Assembly (NCBI RefSeq): GCF_022458985.1
Contig: NC_061782.1
Span: 14,553,172-14,617,171, forward strand
From: Mugil cephalus
Taxonomy: Eukaryota > Chordata > Actinopteri > Mugiliformes > Mugilidae
Length of the DNA stretch: 64,000 bases
Direction of reading: 5' to 3'
Shown here: piece after piece, positions 47,883-60,337 of the stretch
Numbering within the stretch: the first letter of the stretch is position 1
Layout: every line of letters starts with the position of its first letter
Translations under genes and position numbers: made by a program
Notes under the pieces: generated by a model
What the model saw: the letters and a program-made list of their open reading frames with translations, nothing else
The model's database searches: none
What the model was told of the DNA's origin: nothing

Positions 47883-48646
47883 AGATCCTGCAAAGACATG
47901 GACGTGAAGATGTGCTCACACTCAGAACAACACTGACTCATGAGGAAGCGAGGGACAGGGTTGCACACGGCGGAGACGCATATGTTATGGGAGTATTTAA
48001 TGTTACAGGATGTTCTTAACTCGGGCAGGGGGAGGGGGAAATATCGCTATAAAGAAATTATGGGTCTGGAATCGAGAATTTTGTCCTTCATACTTGTGAA
48101 TCTTCGTTCTCTTCTGTTGTATGTCTTTTGATCTATCTTTGAGCAGTTTTTAGCTGATGCATAATGGAGACTTTAAGAAACTGCAGGTGCTTGTCATGGG
48201 CTTGCATTAAAAAAAAAAAAATGAAGCAAGACTGGGTGCATTTCAATAGTCCAAATTGGCTCTTTTTCATCTATTGTGCTTGCAGATTGACAGCATTTAG
48301 CCAGTAACCACTTTTGGCTTTTTAGACCGAAAACAGATTATAGAAAAGAAGTCACGGCAGAATATTGAAAAGCACCCTTTCACCTCACCATTTTCATTTC
48401 ATACGCTTCGGCTCGTATGTGACAGTAGTGCTCTGTCCCATCCATGACTTATTAAGACAACGGTTCTCACGCGTCACTCTTTAGCTTGTATATAATGTGT
48501 GTATCAGAAGACAGAATGTCGCCTATTAGTCCCGTAACCCATGCCTTGAACAACTAGCAGAGTGTACTGCTTAGCTGGCAAGTGTGCATCGCATCATAAT
48601 GTGAATCAATTATTGTGTTTAATAAAAAAAAGTTGAAGAAAATAAA
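47793..48646 (+). other. spock2: spock2 3' UTR with poly(A) signals
   Basis: Extends from the TAG stop to AATAAA copies at 48621-48626 and 48641-48646. It includes an (AC)n microsatellite at 47851-47874. Confidence 0.55.
47851..47874 (+). repeat. (AC)12 microsatellite
   Basis: Twelve uninterrupted AC units in the spock2 3' UTR, followed by an imperfect extension to about 47882. Confidence 0.9.
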
Positions 48647-48659
48647 CTGGTCTATGTGG

Positions 48660-50190
48660 CCCAGCTGGCCACCGTACATCTGAGTCCGAGCTCTTTCTGG
48701 TGTTCCCTTTCATCTTAGCAGCCAGTGGCTAATTGTTACTGAACACAAAAGAACAGCAGCAGCAGCAATTTTGACCTGACGAAGGCTCAAAGGAAAGTTA
48801 AAGGATGGCTAAACTGGTTACTTTCTCCACCGAGGTGAAATGCAAAGTCAAATCCGGTGAGAAATGCTAGATTTCACATCACATTTTTCCACGCAGCAGC
48901 ACACAGCCCTGATGAAGTCTGACAGTCAACCGTTATGCTCTGAAGGGAAAGAAGTAAACACGGTCGCGACAGTTTGAGACGGACTCGTTTGTGACCTGCA
49001 CCGAACAGTCAAATATTATGCGTTATTACCACCTCTTCCATCATCACTGCATCACAGCCCCCTTCCTTTTTTTCTGGGATTGTTTGTGCAGTTCATCTGG
49101 GTCATGATACATCCGTAAAAAAACAAAGCTCAAACGAAACAAAGGGTAGGCTGGACTTTCTTGAAGACCTTTTTCAACTTATACAAGTGGCTTCTTCAGT
49201 ACTGAAAGACTGGCGGGGAATTGGGTGGTTTATTAGGAAAGTCTGTGACTAGTGACTGGAACAACCAGGTGCTTACTTGTAATTGGAGAAATCAGGTTCC
49301 CCCAGGATGAATTAGGAAAAAGGAATCAGATCGCACTTTTCTACACTATAACATTTAAAACACTGTTTAAATCTACCATCGCCTCTCTGTGCGACCCATT
49401 CTCTATCGTCAGCTCACCTCTCCTCCTGCCTTACACTATACTGCAGTGAAGTATAGCTATGGGAAACCAGCAGAAATAAGATATAGAGCCACGTCTGCAT
49501 ATCAGCACTTCTAACAGCACAAAGCCTATAGAAAGCTTTTTCTTCAGCCTCCTCGGGACATTGCTCAAGCCTCTCCGCTGTGAACTATTCAGTCTGGGAA
49601 CGGTGAAATGGAAACCTTTGAGCATGTTACAGTGTAGGCACATCCTCGGGAGCTCAGGCTAAGAAAGCTTGTCTTCGCATTGTAAAAATTGACAGTAACC
49701 AATCCTCTGAAATGTCATTTCTCAGTTTCACATTTCTGTGATAATGGAAATCACTACCAGTAATGTCCCAGTGGGTGAAACCTCAAATGTGTTAGCCGTG
49801 AGTGGGTATGCCTGCCAACAGATGCCTGAATACCTGATACCAACAGCAGCTCCCCGGCTGCCCAAAGGGACCAATCATATTCAGCAGCCTGTCAGCTTAT
49901 TATGCTGAATATTCCTCCAGCTTGGTAAAAACAAATCATGTGTGCCAGTACCAGGAGTAAATCATGACACATGCTTCCAGAAAATGTGTTTTTTTTTGAT
50001 GCTGTAAATGTGAAATAACCAAAGATCAGGTGTGTGATGTGAAATATGACTTTACATGGTGAAGACATAAGGATAATTAATAATTCATTCATTTCATTCA
50101 GTCGTGTAGCTCAGAGTGTGGATACTTTTAAAACTGTTTTTTAAAACTGTACATACACCTGGCATACACTAAGTGTTACCTCAATAAACT
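48660..50190. other. Intergenic region between convergent spock2 and tysnd1
   Basis: About 1.5 kb. No exon, RNA gene or repeat was recognised with confidence. Confidence 0.5.
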
Positions 50191-50196
50191 TTTATT
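50191..50196 (-). terminator. tysnd1: tysnd1 polyadenylation signal candidate
   Basis: AATAAA on the minus strand, about 250 bp beyond the tysnd1 stop codon. Confidence 0.45.
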
Positions 50197-50442
50197 TAAT
50201 TAATTACAGTACAAATAAATAAACAATGTAACTGTTAAAGTAGTCATTTAAGTATTTTTCTATTAACATTAGCTCCTTCAGACATGTAAATTTATTATCA
50301 CAAAGTCTATATTAAGTTATAGAATAGGAAATAACGATTTTCTTTTAAAATAATGCACATGATGTCAACTTGATTATCTAATATGAGTTTGCACATCATA
50401 ATTTTTTTTTCTCTAGCATGTATCAAAATGCAGGGTTGTCAG

Positions 50443-52571
50443 TTATAGCTTGCTTTGAGCACCTTGTAGCCTCCACACCTGTCTGACTTCTTTTTCTGCG
50501 GAGTCCAGCACCTGGAAAATGTTCACATCCCTCGTCTGTTCAAAGCGCTGCAACAATCCCTGGAAGACGGTCACGGGGATGCTAAAGTTGAGGTGCGGGT
50601 AGGTGACTTTGGTAGCCAAGTCTCTTGTGTTGCTGGACACAATACCTGCGAAACAGCACATTCAGGTTATTCTCTGATAAAACCAATAATAAATGAGCAG
50701 AATGAGCGATGTGATATGTGTATCACAGGGCAGTCTTTCATGGTCGCCACATGCCCCCCACTGTTCAGAAGTAGTAAAAGGTTTTGTGTCTGCATGGTTC
50801 CTCACCCAGCAGCTCTCCTGAGTGTTTCTGCACCACAGCACCTCCGCTGGCTCCTGCTTGCACCGCACATGTGGTCTGGAGCATGACCGGCTGGTTGTTC
50901 AAGCTGATGGCTTTGGAGACGACGCCGCAGGTAAGAGATGGACCACAGCTCCAACCCAACCCACCGTATCCCACCACAACTACAGGATCCCCTAAAGACG
51001 GAGGAAACCGAGACGAGGGTGAATTTCACTGGTGCGAAGAAACGGAGCTCTAAGCGTGTGCATGGCAGGGCTTTTTTTTTTCTTCTGCAGAATAAGACTG
51101 AAAAATCAAACCTAGACTGAAACTCTGTGACATTCGGGGAACCACAGCATCTGGGATGGAGTCTCTAAGCTGTACCAAGGCCAAGTCATAGGGTGAAGAC
51201 GCTTTTGTGGAAAACAGGACATCTCCTACGACATTGCGGACTCTGTAAAACAGAAATCAAAACAACAAAAAATAAATTTCATGTTAAAGGTTTCAACACT
51301 AAGGCCCTGAAACCACACACATAGATTCAAATAACTATTCCCATTCCCACTATGATATACTGGGATAATTGATATAATAGAGACTTTGTTAATGTTGTCC
51401 ACTTGTGTGTATCCTGCTATAAATCATATTGATGTGATCTTGGACAGCCCACACCACAGTGGCCTTTGAGATAATGAATGTGTGGTCACCTGTCCCTGTG
51501 ATAAAACTTCAGGGTGACTCTGGATTTCCTGTAGACCACGTGCCGGCACGTCACGACCAGCTGAGAGGTGACAACAACCCCTGAGCCCCAAAAATGTCCA
51601 CTGTCCACATAGCACACAGTTGGGTATTTAACAGCTGTTGACTCGTGAGCTGTGGTGGACATGCGGAGGCCCGTCTCTCCCGGATGGAGCCAAACATCTC
51701 GGGACGGATCTTGAGCGCTCGTGCAGCACATGACACTCCTGAAGATGGAGTGGATGGAGCAGACGAGAGTGAGGCCGATCCACTCATTGGCCTTCCAGCC
51801 AAACGGAGACACGATCAGCCCAATGAGACGCAGGTCGTCTGCGCCTTTCACCTCGAACAACCCTCCGCCCTCTGTGCCCGGCAGGCATCGGGCATCTGTG
51901 AGGATGACAGCGTTGTCCTCTCCAGCCAAGTTACTAATGATGCCCCTGCTGAGGGTGCTGTAAAAGAGATCTAAGCAGAGGGAGCCAAAGGGCGAACCAC
52001 ATGCAACAACTGGGCTGCCTTTCTGAAGAGATGAGCCGCTCTGCCAGGGGATGGTCCCCGAGTCTGAGCAGCTGTCAGCCGCAGGTGTTGCCTTGAGTAC
52101 GGCGAACCAGCTGAGGAACTGGGCATCTCTGATCAGTTCCTTATCCTCCTCATCGCCATGGAAACGCCACTGGTCAGCCTCTCGGAAAACTTCCTGGAAA
52201 GTCTCTTTAAACTCCACACAGTCTACCAGCATCAACAACTCGGCGGCAACTTCCAGTTGCCGTGTTGTTTTGGTTCGGTTTCGTGTGAATAATTCTCCCT
52301 GCGCGTTTTGGCAGATCTCCAAGTCCGACTGAGGAGAAAAGCTGACGCGGATTTTAAGTTTGTCACTGAAGCTGCGCGGTGACAGGAAGCCGTTGTCCGA
52401 GCAGCGGGGCTCTCTGTCGGTAATAAAACGTGAAAACGGGAGACCGGCACATATTATTGTCCCAGTTTGAGGATGGACGATAACCCCGCTGCAACTCGAT
52501 GCTTTCTTTGCAGAAAATGCCTTTGACAACTTCACAACACAGCAGCACTTCTCTACTCCTTTTAACTCCAT
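50443..52571 (-). CDS. tysnd1: Peroxisomal leader peptide-processing protease (trypsin-like domain-containing 1)
   Basis: Four coding exons, 52571-51490, 51242-51112, 50991-50806 and 50645-50443, give 533 residues (human 566). The family is a peroxisomal matrix serine protease that removes PTS2 leader peptides and processes PTS1 beta-oxidation enzymes. The last residues are QSKL, a canonical SKL peroxisomal signal. The trypsin triad is visible: His in VVTCRHVV (about 344), Asp in SPYDLALVQL (about 380), Ser in AGASGGAVV (about 453). YPHLNFSIPVTV near the end is conserved. The N-terminal half is the noncatalytic region released by self-cleavage in this family, with a CCC cluster at 9-11. The exon 2 donor (GTTTGA) is weak, but the frame and family sequence support it. 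The frame is open upstream only from a TTG, so the ATG at 52571 is used. Confidence 0.93.
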
Positions 52572-52619
52572 GCCGTTAGCGATGCAGCTCAACTGGAGAC
52601 ACCGGGAAACCTTTGAAAA

Positions 52620-53205
52620 GTAGAAAATTAAAAATAGCTACAGGCCAGTGGCGAGACAAGAAAACAGAACTCCACGTTCCTTGTGTATGTCAACGTTTAT
52701 ACTATTATTTTAGCGCAAATATTCTATGCTGGAGCTCTTCAAACTTCAATTCCGCTTCTTACTTCCTGGTTGTGTCTCACTAGTACACGTGATTGGTCAG
52801 GATGGAAATACAAACAACCAATGAGAAACGAGAAGGCGGAAGGTAGTACCTTGTTTTGCTGCATGGTTTATGTAGTTTTTTGTGCTTTTAACAATAAACA
52901 ATGCATTTTTTTAATTAATTTATTTATTTTTTTTTACTTTAATGCACACCGGCATGTTTTGGGATTTACTGGTTTACAGCAGCGAAATATATAAACCTAT
53001 AGGTTTTTAATACAGAAAAATTTGCAATATGGGTTACTCATTACTAATCATTTTTTTTAGGTTCTTGCTCGTTGCAACTTATTGCGTTTGCTATTTGCAG
53101 CAGATCTACTAAATATATAGTATAATGAGATGCTCGACTGTATGTAATGTAATATTGAAAGAAAATTCAACTCTAACAATGACAAACACAGTTTAAAGGA
53201 TTGTC
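52620..53205. other. Region between tysnd1 5' end and sar1a 3' end
   Basis: About 600 bp containing the tysnd1 promoter. A CCAAT motif lies at about 52818-52822. AT-rich sequence near 52905-52940 has no recognised gene. Confidence 0.4.
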
Positions 53206-53212
53206 AAAAATA

Positions 53213-53218
53213 TTTATT
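53213..53218 (-). terminator. sar1a: sar1a polyadenylation signal candidate
   Basis: AATAAA on the minus strand, implying a 3' UTR of about 1.1 kb for sar1a (53200-54343). No other use of that stretch was seen. Confidence 0.4.
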
Positions 53219-54343
53219 TTACTAAACTTCACACACTGCATCCAAAAAGAATATGACCTACTTTTTGGAGCATTACTTCATACAGTATCTCAGTGATCGA
53301 GGTAACATAAGCCAGTTTTATTCCAAAATATAAATAATAACTTACACACAAAATATTTTTTTAACAATGAAAGATATTCTCATGCATTATACTGTATGCA
53401 CAGGTTATTTTTAAACACCACCAAAGTACTCTCATATTATCGCTGCACATTGCTGCAGCAACTACTCACAAAGTACTTAGTTCTTCTTACATCGATGACC
53501 TATCAAGTAGTGTGGCATCCTCTCTGCAGTAGGAGTTAGTTAAATCACCTGGCTGTGCCTTTTCAGTTATCATGTACTGAAATAATTTAACACTGTGTGG
53601 TATTAAATAAAGCTTCTCATGGTAAAAAAGTCAGTAATGCACTTATGGTCACAATCATATTATCGGCAGTAGTTGTAAACCTTTCATGGATTTAAAAGGA
53701 AAAAATATGCATTCAGGAGAACTGTCAGTGTCCTTGGAGGTAGCAGGCTACTGTCTCAACATGAACAAACATACCACCAAATGTCTGTAGCAATCTTCCA
53801 GACAGAGATCCCCCATTAGTTTCAAAACATAAATTAATTGAATAATGAAAGATATGGTTTGTATCTGTGCCAACAAAAATGATTCATTGCCAATCAAGGG
53901 AAAGTAACTCCAAGCCCACAAAAAAAAAACTAAAAATTGACCTTCATGGTAAGTCAACACCCGCAGCCAAAAATAAACCTGGGTCAGAAGCTGGTTCACA
54001 GCGGCGACATGCTCTATATGTCCCAGATAGAATTCTCTACAAGCTTTAAGTACACCACAGCATAGAGATTATTCTCTACACTCAATTTTAATAATCTGAA
54101 CAGGATCATGGGCAAATTTACCTTTGACTTGCTGTGGTATTACTGTGCATAATACTGTACATTTCCATAAATAGAGTAAATTATAACAAAATATTATTTA
54201 AAACATATTTTTTACTGGCAGTCCAAGTCTTACATGTAACATATTTAATAGAAATATCTTTCTATGCAGGTAGTTTTGTGTGGGACATGTCTGTGCACAG
54301 ACAGCATTGTAAATCTGGATAATGGCCATTGAAAGATCATGAA

Positions 54344-57300
54344 TCATTCAATATACTGGGAGAGCCAGCGGAAACCTTCCCCATATCCCTGTCTCTTCAA
54401 CACGCTGCACATGAAAACCTCCATTGGTCTCAAATTCAGCTCCTTCAGTGATACTGTACCCTGGAAAGAAACACAAACACAACACATGTAAAGGTACATA
54501 TTTTAATCCAAAGTTCACCCATTTCATCATGCTTCTTTGTCCTTTTAAAATAAAGACTGTAACAGATAAACTCTTAATCACAAAAAGTGTCTTCCCCCCT
54601 ATACTATGCACATGGTATCATTATAGTAAATGTCCAAATGGTCCAATATTGCACCATAAATCTCAAATTAGAGAAGAAAATTGTTTCTTCTTTCATGTCA
54701 AATTCATTATCTCAGTCTGCTTACACACTGATGATTTAGTATGAACCACTATTGTTACTCTAATATTTTCAATAATTTTTTTTGTGCTACCACTTTTACT
54801 GAAATAGAAATTTTCATGCAGGACTTTGACTTATAACGGGGTATTTTTACCCTGTTGTAATGGTACTTTTACTAAAGAAAAGACTGAAGCATGGCCAGAG
54901 CTATTTTTCATTCAGGTGGGTGACTAAAACATGTCTTACGAATTGCTTTCATTTGAATCTTGCATTAGTTCATCTTTAACAACAGACAGTTACCAAGATT
55001 GACATTAATAATGAAAAATTTGCATGAGGAAGATAATGAGCAAATGTTTCTCAACCCACATAATGTCCCCCATTGTAAAAGAATTTATCATGACCGGTGG
55101 TGATATTTGCACAGTTACAGCTGCCCACGTAAACTCAGATTTGACTAAATAAATAAAAAAGATTCATACGATAAATTCCAGAAGTAAAACACCACCTGCG
55201 CTGTGACACCTGTGAAGTCAACTCACTGTTATTATGCCGTCCAAAAACCAGGTGGTTTGCACGTTTATTCATTCATTCATTCATGAACAGGTCGACAGTC
55301 TATTGCAGGACACCGGCTTGTACACATACACTACCAGTCAAAAGTTTTGAGACACCTTCTCATTTACTGTAGTTTTTTTTTTTTTCATGACTATTCATGA
55401 CATAGTAGATTTTCGTTGAAGGTATCAAAACTATGAATGGACACACATGGAATCATGAAGTAAACAAAAAGCTATGAAATAATTCAAAAGATGTTTTATA
55501 TTTTAGATTCTTCAAAATAGCCACCCTTTGCTTTCATTGCTGCTTTGCACACTCTTGGCCTTCTCTAAATGAGCTTCATGAGGTATTCACCTGAAATGGT
55601 TTTCCACAGTCTAGAGGGAGTTCCCAGAGATGCTGAGCTGATGCTTGGCCCTTTGGCTTTCACTCTGGGCTCCATCTCATCCCAAACCATCTTGATTGGG
55701 TTTAGGTCAGGTCATCTGGTGCAGCTCTTCATCACTCTCCTTCTTGGTCAAATAGATCTTACACAGCCTGGAGGTGTGTTTGGGGTCATTGTCCTGTTGA
55801 AAAATAAATGATGGCCCAACTAAAAGCAAACCAGATGGGAAGGCATGTCGCTGCAGGATGCTGCGGTAGCCATGCTGGTTCAGTGTGCCTCCAGTTTTGA
55901 ATAAATACCCAACAGTGTCACCACCAAAGCACCCCCGCACCATCACACCTGTTTGTTGGCCGAAACAAATCTCTACTGCTTATTGTTTTTCCTTAGTAGT
56001 GGTTTTTTAGAAGCTATTCAACCAGCAAGGACAATTGATGTGTCTGCTACTAGAACTCTGTGTGGCATTTGTACAGGCTCTAATCTGAGGTGCCGTTAAT
56101 TTGCGATTTCTGAGGCTGGTGACTCGGATGAACTTATCCTAAGCAGCAGATATGACTCTTGGTCTTCCTTTCCTGGGGTGGTCCTCATGTGAGCCAGTTT
56201 CATCATAGCGTTTGATGGTTTCTGTGACTGCACTTAGGGACACATTCAAAGTTTTTGCAATTTTCCGGACTGACTGAACTTTAGTCGGACTGTCGTTTTT
56301 CTTTACTTAATAGTGGTTCTTGCCATAAGATGAATTTAATAGGGCTGTCAGCTGCCTACCAAGCCAATTTCTGCACAACACAACTGATGGGCCCAACCCC
56401 ATTAAGAAGGCAAGAAATTCCACAAATGAACCCTGACAAGGCACACCTGTGAAGTGAAAACCATTGCAAGTGACATCATCAGGAAGCTCATTGAGCGAAG
56501 GCCAAGGGTTTGCAGCACTGTCAACAAGGCAAAGGGCTTTTACTTTGAAGAAGCTAAAATATAAAACATATTTAGAGTTTATTTTTTTCTTTGCTACATA
56601 ATTCCATATATCTTGCTTCATATATTTGACATCTTCACTATCTACATGTATTTACAGTGTAGAAAGTAGTAAAAGAAAAAAAACATAGAATAGGAATGTG
56701 TGTCCAAACCTTTGACTGGTAGTGTATTGAGATTTATTGTTTCTACCCCTTAAACTATGACGTAAGAAATTAATGAATAAACAAAAAAATTCATGTGACA
56801 AAAAAAAACACAATTTAATCAAACACACGCTCCTTACCTTTCCGGTTGTATGTCCATGAAGACCAAATATTCCTCTGAGCGCATCCTCACTGATAGCCTC
56901 TGGACGATCTATCTTATTCCCGAGGATGAGAACCGGGATGTTTGAGATGGTTTCATCTGTTAACAGGGCCTACCCGCAAGACGTAGTATCAACAAAAACA
57001 TATATGAGCAACAAGTATAAGAAAATGTGTCTTGCATTGATCTAAAAAGTAAAATCAGTATAAGTAACTCACGTCCAGTTCAACTTTAGCCTCTCCTAGT
57101 CGCTCATGATCAGCACAATCCACCATGTAGACTATACCGTTTATGGCTGGGAAATAGTTCTTCCAAATCCTTCGCGCTGTAGAAGCCACACAATTTCAGT
57201 ATTTTTGTGACACTTGTGCACATACATCAATTCCATTAACTCCCACCTTGTGTGTGACCTCCCAGGTCAAAAGTTGTGAAGGTCATTCCAGCTATGGTCA

Positions 57301-57978
57301 GCTCCTCAGATGCTGAGGGAAAAGAAGACTTAATGTAAATGAGGAAGCTAAGAAACATGAAGCTGACTGATAAACAGACACGTGGAATCACTGAATGTAC
57401 TTGGATATAGCGTTGGCATGTGCTGTCCTAGCCTGTCATCTCTCAGCATCTGCAGGAGTGTTGTTTTTCCAGCATTGTCTAGTCCGAGGAAAACCAGCTT
57501 GCCGGTCTTCTTGTACAACCCTAATGGAAGAAAGAATCAACCAATTAGAAACTCAGAATAAAATCTAAATCAAGGGGGAAAAGGACTGGAAGCCTCCTCC
57601 AACAGGGAGGTCCTTGTTGTATTTTGGAAAAGTTTTGAAGTTAAAATGTTATGTTGTTTTACTGCTTATTGGTTGGTTTATGTATGTAAATTGATAAAAA
57701 AAAACAAACAAAAAAAAACAATAAAAGTTGTAAGTATTTCGGGTTAGAATTGGTGAAATACACTAAAATGTGAAAAACAGAAACAACATTTGGCTATCAG
57801 TTGTTCATTTGCCAATTACTATATTTCAATTTTCAAATATATACTTTACTGTTTATGTAACACATACATTGTCATGTGAGAGCTGATATTCCATAAGGTC
57901 TAATGGCACTTATACTGTACCTAATAGCTGCAGGACGCTGCTGAAGCTCCTGTAGATCCAATCAAATATAAAAGACAT
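54344..57978 (-). CDS. sar1a: GTP-binding protein SAR1a (COPII coat GTPase)
   Basis: Six coding exons, 57978-57921, 57520-57401, 57312-57247, 57176-57073, 56969-56838 and 54460-54344, give 198 residues, exactly the family length. The small GTPase starts COPII vesicle formation at the ER; GTP exposes its N-terminal amphipathic helix ([20 protein letters not shown]), which inserts in the membrane and recruits Sec23/Sec24. Visible motifs are the P-loop GLDNAGKTT (about 32-40), the switch I threonine in LYPTSEEL, DLGGH (about 75-79) and NKID (about 134-137). The C-terminus is [10 protein letters not shown]. An untranslated first exon ends at 58926, and its acceptor lies 13 bp before the ATG. The last intron (2.4 kb) carries a Tc1-like element. 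SAR1A is favoured over SAR1B by its neighbours tysnd1 and ppa1. Confidence 0.95.
55329..56724 (-). mobile_element. Tc1-like DNA transposon, defective
   Basis: A 1,396-bp element flanked by TA on both sides (55327-55328 and 56725-56726), the Tc1/mariner target site. The ends begin CACTACCAGTCAAAAGTTTT and, inverted, CACTACCAGTCAAAGGTTTG. Inverted similarity continues to about 210 bp inside each end: TGTTTTATATTTTAG followed by TTCTTCAAA occurs in both arms. This indicates long terminal inverted repeats. The remains of a transposase lie between them on the minus strand. The element sits in the last sar1a intron, in the same orientation as the gene. Confidence 0.9.
55560..56320 (-). pseudogene. 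Tc1-like transposase pseudogene
   Basis: Read on the minus strand, the 5' part resembles the paired-type DNA-binding region of Tc1 transposases ([12 protein letters not shown]-like, then [12 protein letters not shown]) and is stopped by a TAG near 56146. The central part, which should carry the first catalytic aspartate, appears deleted. The 3' part has [11 protein letters not shown] with the second aspartate, but a frame break follows within about 25 codons. The sequence then reads NPIKMVWDE, so the position normally held by the third acidic residue is lysine. It cannot encode an active enzyme. Confidence 0.8.
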
Positions 57979-57991
57979 TTCTCTCGATTAC

Positions 57992-58925
57992 CTGGAATAG
58001 AGAAAACGCATAAGGGATAAGTGGGCATTTAATTTATGTTCAACCAAGCTGCATATCCCCATATATGCATGAGCAAGTAAACACATGTCCCAAAAAAAAC
58101 GTAAAACAATGACAGGGTTTAATATATTGTTGCACAAGGACAATGTTGCATTACAGAAGCTAGCACTGAGGCTCATTGTTCATCAGCATTTCTGACCCTG
58201 GATTACTCTACTGGTATGTGTAAGCTCCGCGTAATCACATACAATTACACAAGTTTCAAGGCATGAGAGGGAAAGAGCTAAGCGAAGCAGCACACAGACT
58301 GCTGGTCTGTTCTGAGAGCAGAGGCACACCAATCTTCCTCCGACTATTTTTATGTCAAGTCAAGCCAAGGACACTTGATCTTGGTGGTCACCCCCAGCTT
58401 CTCTCTCACTCCCTCTTTCACAGACACAAACACCTGTCACTCTCAATGAACTTAATGTGCTTGAACAGAGAGGCCTTCGGTGACTAAGGTTTTTGGAAAA
58501 CACCGAACTGTTGGCTAGATTATCATAAAAAGTTTCCCATAATTCCCATATCTGTGAAATATCACATACAGCTTAATACATAGTCAGCTAATTCTCAAAA
58601 ATGCCATGTCAGTACTCCAATGCAAAAAATACATAAATAACACCAGAAAGCACGAGAGTCCACTAAACTCTCAACAAAGCTCCTCAGAAACGATTATTCT
58701 AGTAATTTAACAATTTGAGCCGCAGTTCGGCCTGTAGCTATAGATGTTTCGGCATCAGCTGACAAAGAGTAAACAAAGATAAATTCAGTAAACACGAGCG
58801 TGTAAACGGCTCCGTAAGGATCAAGTTAAACTTTATGGTGTTGAGTGAGGGGCTCAACCAGCAGACTCAAATGGAAATATGTACACGTAAACAAAGTAAG
58901 TTTTATTCATGATTTGCGGTATTAC
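57992..58925 (-). other. sar1a intron 1 (5' UTR intron)
   Basis: About 930 bp without recognisable features besides its splice sites. Confidence 0.5.
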
Positions 58926-59000
58926 CTTGGTCTCCCGAATTTGTTAACTCCCTCGTCGGTTGGTATTTGGTCCAACTCTGTCCCGTCTGCTGACATGAAG
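58926..59000 (-). other. sar1a: sar1a untranslated first exon (approximate 5' end)
   Basis: A minus-strand donor (GAGACCAAG then GTAATA) ends the exon at 58926 and would splice to the acceptor at 57992. The upstream limit is inferred from the start of GC-richer sequence; no TATA box is obvious. Confidence 0.5.
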
Positions 59001-59483
59001 ACCGCAAATTTGACAGATAACAGGAAGTACGTCAGCAGGACGGCCGATAAGCATGAGCACGCGAGGCAAGGCACACAAAATAAAGGCATAAATATATATA
59101 AACAAATATATACATAAACAAATATATTTTACTGTTACTTTCACGAAATTTACATATTATTTCGTTGCTCTAGAAAAGTACTTATTAAAAGGGCTCTGTA
59201 AAAAAGCACAACTTCGTCGCTACGTCATTGTAAATATGGCTGAGTAGTTTTCATTCACAAATAGATTAACAAAACATCTATTAGTTATTAGTTTTTCATT
59301 TGTATTTTGTCTTCGTTTTATAACTTTCATTTTCGGTGTATGAACATATTTAGTTTTACTTTGGTCGCATCAATTTTAGTTTTATTATTTATTTATTTAA
59401 ATTATTTGTGTTGTGTTTCATCATCATCTGATTACAGCACGACAGCCGTGTACTGTAAACATCCCAGTCTAAAAAAAACACAT

Positions 59484-59484
59484 C

Positions 59485-59516
<32 letters not shown>

Positions 59517-59518
59517 AA
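59484..59518. repeat. (CAA)n trinucleotide repeat
   Basis: About eleven CAA units, which give an artificial polyglutamine frame on the plus strand. Intergenic. Confidence 0.88.
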
Positions 59519-59942
59519 CACTCTGCTCTGACTAAATTGAGAGACGACGCATTTAGAAATAAATTTTCATTTACTCAAATTGTATGAGTACACACTGTTG
59601 TTTCATCTAAAGTTTGGATTCTTTTCAATCAATAAAATTGCTTTTTTGTTGTCGTTTTAATTTCTGTTTTAGTTAATCCCAACACATTTTTACTACTTTC
59701 CTGAGTTTTTACTGTAAAGGCCTCACAAGCAGAATAGTTTCCACAAAGACATGATACAACTCAATCTGGAAATTAAATTGCCACTACCTTTGATGTGCCT
59801 TTAATGTTTTCTTTACTGCTCCTATCTTTCATTTTTAATCCAATTTTATTTGTAAAATTTACAGGCTGAATTGCAAGAGATTGTAACACTTAATCCAATC
59901 AAACAACCTGTACAATGGACAAAGAAAATGCATGCGAGGTAA

Positions 59943-59962
59943 TGGACACTAGGTGGCAGCAC
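59943..59962 (+). promoter_or_regulatory. CTCF-like binding site
   Basis: TGGACACTAGGTGGCAGCAC closely follows the vertebrate CTCF core (CCASYAGRKGGCRS), differing at the first core base. It lies between the sar1a promoter and the ppa1 3' end. Binding is inferred from the motif only. Confidence 0.5.
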
Positions 59963-60038
59963 TCAAACGCACACACTTTGCGTGACACATTAGCCCAACT
60001 CATGAAACTCAACTTTGATTATAATTTAACAGAGAAGC

Positions 60039-60044
60039 TTTATT
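60039..60044 (-). terminator. ppa1: ppa1 polyadenylation signal
   Basis: AATAAA on the minus strand, about 300 bp beyond the ppa1 stop codon. Confidence 0.5.
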
Positions 60045-60337
60045 AAAGCAGGTCAGTCTCATACAGGACATCAACATCTGCTCTGCACAGTACCTGCACT
60101 TAGTGTATGACAGCACATCTCCAAAGAGATCTTTGTTAAATAAGTGGAAACTTTATTGGTCAAGACATGAGTACATTTTTACTTCTCTTTCACTACAGTA
60201 TCTAACCCCTATACCAGGGAGACACAGATCCACAGACATCATCCAGTTGGCCCATTGGTTCCTAATCCAAGTTCATCTTCAAGTATTCCTGTGAGAGATG
60301 GCCCTTCTCTTCTGCTCCAATCCAGACAGCTCAGGGA

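Larger units (their letters stand above)
59000..60030. other. Intergenic region sar1a-ppa1
   Basis: Contains the sar1a upstream sequence, a (CAA)n repeat at 59484-59518 and a CTCF-like site at 59943-59962. No gene was recognised. Confidence 0.5.

Noticed and set aside
47434-47968. Antisense open frames over the last spock2 exon
   Set aside because: They mirror the acidic repeat-rich coding exon and the AC repeat (poly Cys-Val); shadows of spock2.
59477-59531. Polyglutamine-encoding frame
   Set aside because: Produced by the (CAA)n repeat in an intergenic region, with no gene context.
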